Source of the DNA: Thermoleophilia bacterium
GTDB lineage: Bacteria; Actinomycetota; Thermoleophilia; Miltoncostaeales; Miltoncostaeaceae
NCBI GenBank assembly: GCA_028285405.1
Contig: JANQPH010000039.1
Coordinates: forward strand, 1-64,000
Length of the DNA stretch: 64,000 nt
Direction: 5' to 3'
This document shows, piece by piece, positions 58,547-64,000 of the stretch (position 1 is its first letter; each line of letters starts with the position of its first letter). The translations under genes and the position numbers were made by a program. The notes under the pieces were generated by a model that saw only the letters and a program-made list of their open reading frames with translations, ran no database searches and was not told the DNA's origin.

Positions 58547-60856
58547 ATGGACGAACATGCCCGTGTGGCGACCGATGGCACCGAACCGCGGAGCGCCGTG
58601 GGCGTAGCGAGGGTCGGGCGCGAGCTGTGGGCCCCGATCCAGTGGCTGATCGACAAGGGCCCGACCGGGACCGCCTTCCGGACGGCGATCACGGGGTCGG
58701 TCGGGTTCATGATCGGGGCATGGGCGCTCGACGACCTGCAGTTCGCGGTCTTCGCCGCCTTCACTGGGATCGCGCTGTCGGGGTTCGCCGACTTCGGGGG
58801 CTCGCTCCGCGGGCGCGCGCTCGCCAACGTGATCACCGGCGCACTCGCGGTCGCCCTGGTCTGCATCGGGACGCTCGCCTCCACGAGCGTGATCTGGGGC
58901 CCCGTCGCCGCGCTGCTCCTGACCTTCGTGGTGATCCTCGCCGGAGGCCTCGGTGGCTACGCGCAGGCGGGGTCCCGGGTGCTCGTGATCTTCCTGGTCC
59001 TGGCGATCGGGATTCCGGCTCCGACCGACGTGCTGCCCGAGCGGGTCGGGGGCGTGCTGCTCGGAACCGTCCTCGCGACCGTCGCGTCCGTGGCGCTGTG
59101 GCCGGCGCGTCCGCGCCGAGAGATCGAGTCGGCGATCGCCGATGCGGCCAAGGCCATCGCGGACGGACTGGCGAAGATGGCCGCCGGGGCCGCCGACGCG
59201 AGGAGCGCCGCGGCCGTCGCCGAGGACGCCGTGAAGGCCGCCCGCCAGCAGGCGGCCAGCCTCGGCGCGACCCCCGCCGGCCCGGTCGCGCGCGACCGGG
59301 CTCGGGCCTATCTACTCGACGACCTCCAGCGCGCGACGCGGATCATGGGCGAGCTGCGCCGTCCGTCCGTCTCGCACCTCGATCACTCCGCTGTGGCGGA
59401 CATCCTCGACGTGGGCCGCGCGCGGCTGGCCGACGCGCGAAAGCTGTTCCTCGAGGTCGCCGACGCGATGCGAGGAGTGCGCCCGTCGCCGGTGGGTGAG
59501 GCCGACTCCGCGCTCGCTCGGACCGAGCACGACCTCGCCGGCGTGTCGGCCGACCCCGACGGTCCCCAGGACCCGAAGCAGGTCGTCCTCGCCAGCGAGT
59601 GGACCCTGCTGGCCAACGAGCTCGCGTGGACCGCGGGGATCGCGTCCACCCATGCCTCAGAAAGCCCTGTCCCGCTGGGTCGCGGCGACACGGCCGGCGA
59701 GCGCGCCCCCGGCGAGGCGGACCCCCAGATCGACGTGGCCCGGCGCGCGATCGGCGTGATTGGCGCGGATCTCTCGGTTCACTCGGTTCGGTTCCAGGAC
59801 AGCGTGCGAATGGCGGTCGCCCTCGGCGTCGCGGTGGGCCTCACGGCGGCGCTCGACCTCTCCCACGGGTTCTGGGTGTCGCTCGCCACCCTAACGGTGC
59901 TGAAGACGGCGGCTCGCTCGACCGCGATCAGCGCGTTCGATGCGATCGTCGGGACGCTCGTCGGCTTCGCGCTGTCGGTGCTGATCGTGCTCGCGGCCGA
60001 CGTCGAGCAGCCGATCTACGCGATCGCGCTTCCGATCGTGATCTTCCTCTCGGTCTGGGCGACCCGCGCGATCGGCCTCGCGGCGGGACAGGCCGCGTTC
60101 ACGGTCACGGTCATCGTGCTCTTCAACCTGCTCGAGCCCGCCGGCTGGCAGCTCGGCATCGCCCGCGTCGAGGACGTCGTCGTCGGGGCGGCCGCCGGCA
60201 TCCTGATCGGGCTCGTCGCCTGGCCCCGCGGCACCCGGGTGGAGCTCGGCCGCGCGACCGGGACCTTCATCTCGGCCGCTGCGCGCTACGCGGGGCTCGT
60301 GATGGGCGGGCTGCTCGCCGGGGAGGAGCGGCGTCGCGTCGACTTGGACGAGCGGCTCGAGGTGAAGAGCACCGGCCAGCGGCTCGACGAGGTGATCCAG
60401 CTCAGCATGGCCGAAGGCCGTCCCGGGCCGGAGCGGATGGGCCACTGGCTCGCGATCTCGGGCGAGGCGCACCGGATGTGGTACATCGCCGACCACTCGT
60501 CGCTCAGCCCGGTGGGAGATGCTCCGGCCTGCCAGCCGCTTCGCGCGTACGTCGAGTCCGCCGTCCGCGACGTGACGGGCCTCTACGAGTCCGCCGGCAA
60601 CGCCATCGCCGCGGGCGAGCTCCCAGAGCCGGCTCAGGTGATCGACACGTCCGAGCTCGACGACCTGATCGAGGAGTGTCTGGCCCGCTCGCGCTCTGCG
60701 GAGACGATCGCCGCGCTGGCGCGCCTGCTCGCGATCGCTCGGTGGGTCAAGGTCGTGTCCGGGGCCCTCAGCGACCTCCGGCGGGAGGTCGCCCAGGCGA
60801 CCGCCGAGCAGCCCCCGGAGCTGCTCGGCGACGCAACGCCGGCGCAGGCCACATGA
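58547..60856 (+). CDS. FUSC-family inner-membrane exporter (aromatic-acid exporter-like)
   Basis: 769 residues. Two bundles of about six transmembrane helices (about 35-190 and 415-570) are each followed by a large cytoplasmic helical region, the architecture of YccS/AaeB-type FUSC proteins. The second bundle has the typical FWVSLATLTVLKTAARSTA stretch. Likely efflux of an organic acid or similar compound. ATG 58547; no obvious partner genes for a tripartite system, as expected for a monoderm. Confidence 0.85.
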   Translation: MDEHARVATDGTEPRSAVGVARVGRELWAPIQWLIDKGPTGTAFRTAITGSVGFMIGAWALDDLQFAVFAAFTGIALSGFADFGGSLRGRALANVITGALAVALVCIGTLASTSVIWGPVAALLLTFVVILAGGLGGYAQAGSRVLVIFLVLAIGIPAPTDVLPERVGGVLLGTVLATVASVALWPARPRREIESAIADAAKAIADGLAKMAAGAADARSAAAVAEDAVKAARQQAASLGATPAGPVARDRARAYLLDDLQRATRIMGELRRPSVSHLDHSAVADILDVGRARLADARKLFLEVADAMRGVRPSPVGEADSALARTEHDLAGVSADPDGPQDPKQVVLASEWTLLANELAWTAGIASTHASESPVPLGRGDTAGERAPGEADPQIDVARRAIGVIGADLSVHSVRFQDSVRMAVALGVAVGLTAALDLSHGFWVSLATLTVLKTAARSTAISAFDAIVGTLVGFALSVLIVLAADVEQPIYAIALPIVIFLSVWATRAIGLAAGQAAFTVTVIVLFNLLEPAGWQLGIARVEDVVVGAAAGILIGLVAWPRGTRVELGRATGTFISAAARYAGLVMGGLLAGEERRRVDLDERLEVKSTGQRLDEVIQLSMAEGRPGPERMGHWLAISGEAHRMWYIADHSSLSPVGDAPACQPLRAYVESAVRDVTGLYESAGNAIAAGELPEPAQVIDTSELDDLIEECLARSRSAETIAALARLLAIARWVKVVSGALSDLRREVAQATAEQPPELLGDATPAQAT

Positions 60857-60866
60857 CCTGCGCCGG
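60839..60866. terminator. Bidirectional terminator overlapping the FUSC stop
   Basis: A perfect 10-bp stem, ccggcgcagg/cctgcgccgg. The TGA stop of the plus-strand gene is in the loop. It serves convergent genes ending at 60856 and 60872. Confidence 0.7.
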
Positions 60867-60871
60867 GGGAG

Positions 60872-61171
60872 TCACCGCTGCTGGTGACGCACGGCCGAGA
60901 CGTCCTCGGCCGTGAAGACGATCGCTCGCATCATCTGCGAGAACGCGATCGGCCAGGTCGCGAGCAGCAGGGCGATCGGCGCGCCGATCACGAGGAACAG
61001 GAACCCCTGCCAGAACTCGCTGAACTGAGTGAGCGCGACGATGATCCCAATCGTCGTGCCCACGACGGCGAGGAAGCCGAGTACCGCGAAGACGACGCTC
61101 CACAGACGGAGCGTGCCGTAGTCACGCGTCGCGGGAACCCGTGCGACCTCAGGTGCTGTCGTTGTTGCCAT
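60872..61171 (-). CDS. Small membrane protein, DUF4282-like
   Basis: 99 residues with two transmembrane helices (about 25-47 and 55-78): LRLWSVVFAVLGFLAVVGTTIG and FLFLVIGAPIALLLATWPIAF. The spacing resembles DUF4282 proteins. ATG 61171 with AGGAAGG 5 nt upstream. It lies 37 bp downstream of another small membrane-protein gene, so the two probably form a unit. Confidence 0.65.
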   Translation of the reverse strand: MATTTAPEVARVPATRDYGTLRLWSVVFAVLGFLAVVGTTIGIIVALTQFSEFWQGFLFLVIGAPIALLLATWPIAFSQMMRAIVFTAEDVSAVRHQQR

Positions 61172-61208
61172 TCGAGCCTTCCTTGTCGTGGTTGGGCGGT
61201 GAGGACGA

Positions 61209-61376
61209 TCAGTGGGACGAGGCTGCGGAGGCCGTTGGTACGGGCCAGGCCACCCGCCGCGCATACCGCAGCGCCCGTGTCGACGGTCCATCGACGAGGA
61301 CCGTCACTCCCGCTGTGACGACGGCGAGCATCCAGCCGGCGGTGAACATCCAAACGAGGTTGAAGGGCTTCGCCAT
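61209..61376 (-). CDS. Very small membrane protein
   Basis: 55 residues: MAKPFNLVWMFTAGWMLAV begins a single transmembrane helix (about 7-28), then a short Arg/Ala/Pro/Ser tail. AAAGGA lies 7 nt before the ATG. Not recognised. The 293 bp upstream (61377-61669) to the divergent channel gene hold no gene that I can support. Confidence 0.55.
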   Translation of the reverse strand: MAKPFNLVWMFTAGWMLAVVTAGVTVLVDGPSTRALRYARRVAWPVPTASAASSH

Positions 61377-61669
61377 CGTCGGTCCTTTCTCGTGGCGGTT
61401 GGCGATCTGAATGCTCGAAGCCCGCTGGGTGACGGCGAAAGCCCTCACCCGGGTGGAAACGTCGAGGCCCCGCTCCGTCGGGTCGCGCCGACGGCCCCGC
61501 GCGGCGGATGCCGGGACGTCGGCCGAGGCACGGTCCGCGGGTGACGCGCACCGCTCGGGCTCCGGCCGGGCGCGTCGGTTCGCCTGGGTGAGCGCTTGTC
61601 GGGCCACCCACCCCCCGGCGACGCTGCGATTCGTCAGCCGTCCATCGGGCCGAAAGGGGGGATCACGCG

Positions 61670-62509
61670 ATGCCACGCCGGAGCCAAGAGACGCTCGATC
61701 GGGTCGAGGCCAAGCTCGAGATCCCGATGCTGATCGCGTCGGCGCTCGTGCTGCCCGCCATGCTGCTGCAGGACAAGCGGCTCGGGCAGCCGTGGGAGAC
61801 GATCGGCGACAGCCTCAACTGGATCACCTGGTTCGCGTTCGCGTTCGAGCTGGTGATCCTGCTGGCGGTCGCGCCCAACCGATGGGAGTGGATCAAGCAG
61901 CACCCGCTCGAGGTGGCGATCGTGCTCCTGACGCCGCCGTTCTTCCCAGAGGGTCTCGCCTGGGCCCGCCTCGCGCGTCTCTTCCGGCTGATGCGCGTCC
62001 TGCGCGTCCTCCCCGTGATTCGCAAGACGCTCAACCTGGACGCGGTCCGCTACGCGGGTGTGCTGGCCCTGATCGTCGTCTTCGGGGGTGGCCTGGCGCT
62101 CACGGTCATCGAGCCCGAGCAGAAGCTGAGCGCCTCGGACGGCATCTGGTGGGCGATCGTGACCGTCACGACCGTCGGCTACGGCGACATCGCCCCCCAG
62201 ACCGAGACCGGCCGGCTGATCGGCGTCGCCGTGATGCTGACCGGGATCGGGCTCGTCAGCTTCGTCGTGGCCGCCGCCGCCAACCAGTGGATGGAGAGCC
62301 AGGGCGAGGACGATCCCGACGCCGCGCCGGCAGGTGACGACGAGGACCGGCTGGCCGAGATGGCGGCGGAGGTCAGCTCCCTCCGGCGCGAGATCCAGGT
62401 GCTGAGCGCGCAGCTCGGCGCCGTCGAGCCCGCGTCCGAGACCGCTCCGTCGGCGCCGAACGGTGGCCGAACGGCTGGCGGATCGGTCGAGCGTCCGGGG
62501 ACCGCCTAG
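61670..62509 (+). CDS. Voltage-sensor potassium channel
   Basis: 279 residues, Kv-type 6-TM subunit. S4 is rich in regularly spaced Arg (RLARLFRLMRVLRVLPVIRK), followed by the pore helix and selectivity filter TVTTVGYGD (about 165) and S6. A C-terminal coiled coil (about 215-250; LAEMAAEVSSLRREIQVLSAQL) should assemble the tetramer. ATG start behind a GAAAGGGGGG run. Confidence 0.9.
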   Translation: MPRRSQETLDRVEAKLEIPMLIASALVLPAMLLQDKRLGQPWETIGDSLNWITWFAFAFELVILLAVAPNRWEWIKQHPLEVAIVLLTPPFFPEGLAWARLARLFRLMRVLRVLPVIRKTLNLDAVRYAGVLALIVVFGGGLALTVIEPEQKLSASDGIWWAIVTVTTVGYGDIAPQTETGRLIGVAVMLTGIGLVSFVVAAAANQWMESQGEDDPDAAPAGDDEDRLAEMAAEVSSLRREIQVLSAQLGAVEPASETAPSAPNGGRTAGGSVERPGTA

Positions 62510-62513
62510 TCTC

Positions 62514-62543
62514 CCCCCGAGAGCGTGAGAACCTCACGGGGGG
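62514..62543 (+). promoter_or_regulatory. Hairpin covering the ribosome site of the regulator gene
   Basis: ccccc, a 5-nt bulge, cgtgag, loop aac, then ctcacg and ggggg. The G-run 5' of GTG 62548 is the probable Shine-Dalgarno and lies in the 3' arm. It could also act as terminator of the channel gene. Confidence 0.4.
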
Positions 62544-62547
62544 CGAG

Positions 62548-64000
62548 GTGGGCTCGGAGCCCGGCACCGGCAGCGGCGTCGTCATCCCGCACACGAAGGT
62601 CAGCCGCCCGCGGCTGCCGCGACAACACTTCGTGCGCGAGCGTCTGCTCGCGGCCATGGACCGGGCCGCCGAACGCCAGGTCGTGAGCGTCGCGGCGCCG
62701 GCCGGCTCGGGGAAGTCGAGCATGCTGTCGGCCTGGTGCCGTCAGGTCGAGGGCCGCGAGACGTGCTGGCTGTCGCTCGACCGCGACGACAACGATCCCA
62801 CGCGCCTTCTCCACGGCATCGTGAGCGCCTTCAGGGCACTCGACCCCGGGCTCGGCGTGACGGCCCTCGAGCCCTCCAGCACCAGCATGCAGGGGATCCG
62901 CGACGCGGCGCTGCCGAGCCTGGTCAACGAGCTGGCTGCGCTCGGGCGCGAGGCCGTGCTCGTCGTCGACGACTACCACGCGATCAGGTCCCAAGAGGTG
63001 CACGACTCGATGGCGTTCCTCGTGACGAACCTGCCGGAGAACGTGTGTCTCGTCGTCGCCAGCCGGCACGATCCCCCCCTCCCGCTGGCTCGCCTTCGCC
63101 TCGAGGGGCAGCTGAGCGAGATCCGGGCGGATGATCTGGCCCTCGACAGCGACGAGACCGGCGCGCTGCTCGAGGCGTCGCTCGGCCGGGCGCCCGGGTC
63201 CGACCAGATCGATGCGCTACAGCGGCGGACCGAGGGATGGGCGGCGGGCGTCTCGCTGGCGGGGCTGTGGCTCGAGCGCCAGCCCGGGGCGTCGGCCCGG
63301 ATCGACGAGTTCGCCGGTGACGACCACAACGTCGTCGAGTACCTGGCCGCCGAGATCCTCGAGACGCTCGAGCCCGACATCCGCACGTTCCTGCTCGAGA
63401 CCTCGCTGCTCGAGCGCCTCGAGCCCGATCTGTGCGACGCGGTGCGCGGATCGAGGGACTCTGCCGCCCATCTGGCCGAGCTCGACCGGCGCAACCTCTT
63501 CGTGGTGCCCCTCGACCGGCGCATCCACGCGTACCGCTACCACCAGCTGTTCGGGGAATGGCTGCAGCGTGAGGCAGGGGCCGCGTCCGAGGTCGACCAG
63601 GCGGCGCTGCATCGGCGGGCCGCCGATTGGTACCGGGACAACGGCGAGCTCACCGCGGCGCTGCGCCACGCCGTCAGGGCCGGCGACGTCGAGGACTCGA
63701 CCGCGCTCCTGGAGGCCCAGATCTGGCCGATCGCGACCTCTGGCGCGTGGCCCGACCTCCTTCGCCTGATCGACGCGCTGCCGTCCGCGCTTCGTTCCGG
63801 TGACCCGCTGCTCGAGATCCTCGAGGCCTGGGCCGCGGTGTTCGCGGGTCAGCCGCAGCGCGCGGATCCGTGGATCTCGCGGGCGCTGGCGGCGCGCGCC
63901 GAGGACCCCGACGGGGACCACAACCGCCGGGCGGCCTACGAGGCCCATGCGATGCGGGCGCTCGCAGCGATCAACCGTGCCGACGCTGCCGCGGTCGCTG
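62548..64000 (+). CDS. LuxR/MalT-like (LAL) regulator, 5' part
   Basis: At least 484 residues; runs off the window. The STAND NTPase begins with the MalT-type entry (PHTKVSRPRLPRQHFVRERL), Walker A AAPAGSGKSSM (about 48-58) and Walker B VLVVDDYHAI, then ASRHDPPLPLARLRLEGQLSEI, LARRNLF-type LDRRNLFVVPLD and YHQLFGEWL, all in family order, followed by TPR-like helices. The C-terminal LuxR helix-turn-helix would lie beyond 64000. GTG start. The inducer of such regulators is usually a small molecule bound by the helical domain. Confidence 0.85.
   Translation, partial: MGSEPGTGSGVVIPHTKVSRPRLPRQHFVRERLLAAMDRAAERQVVSVAAPAGSGKSSMLSAWCRQVEGRETCWLSLDRDDNDPTRLLHGIVSAFRALDPGLGVTALEPSSTSMQGIRDAALPSLVNELAALGREAVLVVDDYHAIRSQEVHDSMAFLVTNLPENVCLVVASRHDPPLPLARLRLEGQLSEIRADDLALDSDETGALLEASLGRAPGSDQIDALQRRTEGWAAGVSLAGLWLERQPGASARIDEFAGDDHNVVEYLAAEILETLEPDIRTFLLETSLLERLEPDLCDAVRGSRDSAAHLAELDRRNLFVVPLDRRIHAYRYHQLFGEWLQREAGAASEVDQAALHRRAADWYRDNGELTAALRHAVRAGDVEDSTALLEAQIWPIATSGAWPDLLRLIDALPSALRSGDPLLEILEAWAAVFAGQPQRADPWISRALAARAEDPDGDHNRRAAYEAHAMRALAAINRADAAAVA

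Noticed and set aside
1-64000. CRISPR array, IS transposase, rRNA, further tRNA genes
   Set aside because: No regularly spaced repeats, transposase motifs, or other TTCGA-type T-arms in cloverleaf context were seen on reading.

Overview
The window comes from a very GC-rich genome with many GTG (and a few CTG/TTG) starts, four-base stop/start overlaps and a PASTA-kinase/FHA/RodA/PBP division operon, so it is an actinobacterium. The gene mix (DUF4446 protein beside prephenate dehydratase, HNH nuclease beside tRNA-Arg, a MalT-type regulator, numerous small lipoproteins) suggests a Thermoleophilia/Solirubrobacterales-like member. That placement is inference.

1-12.5 kb is one long minus-strand operon for cell-wall growth and its signalling: a Ser/Thr kinase with a polytopic C-terminal half, FhaA- and FhaB-like FHA proteins, PP2C phosphatase, RodA/FtsW, class B PBP, PknB with four PASTA domains, D-Ala-D-Ala ligase, a metallophosphoesterase and a DUF4190-like membrane protein. 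The last two genes are bracketed by about 120-bp imperfect inverted repeats. 12.7-16.5 kb holds plus-strand genes (membrane protein, DUF4446, pheA, HNH nuclease) ending at an intact tRNA-Arg(CCT).

16.48-20.27 kb is a 3.8-kb genomic island inserted in that tRNA. The 3' 41 bp of the tRNA, starting in the anticodon loop, recur exactly at the far end. The island carries a frameshifted DNA methyltransferase, two small minus-strand ORFs, a DUF2283-like gene, an integrase C-terminal fragment and, as its intact cargo, a DprA-like gene followed by a zinc-ribbon phosphoribosyltransferase. A LexA/SOS-box-like palindrome lies 15 bp before the DprA-like start. This pair resembles the ShosTA toxin-antitoxin/anti-phage family and is the most interesting system in the window.

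20.3-27.9 kb holds an unknown protein, small lipoproteins, an SMR and an MFS exporter and an F420-type LLM oxidoreductase. 28-35.5 kb encodes a giant secreted propeller/phytase-like/5'-nucleotidase fusion and a secreted lamin-tail/EEP nuclease, which together could release phosphate from extracellular nucleic acid. 35.6-37.9 kb has an acyl-CoA ligase and an SDR.

37.9-48.4 kb is a surface-glycan region: two GT2 enzymes, a UGM/protoporphyrinogen-oxidase-like flavoprotein, two GT-C-like membrane proteins, a Wzx-type flippase, a Gfo/Idh dehydrogenase and a diverged alkaline-phosphatase-superfamily protein. Six of these form one tightly overlapping plus-strand operon. 48.4-55.9 kb is iron uptake: a divergent Fbp-type ABC importer and an FTR1 permease with an unusual iron-uptake-like lipoprotein. 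56-64 kb holds an unknown gene pair, a DMT transporter, a FUSC-type exporter, small membrane proteins, a voltage-sensor K+ channel and the 5' part of a LuxR/MalT-like regulator that runs off the window.
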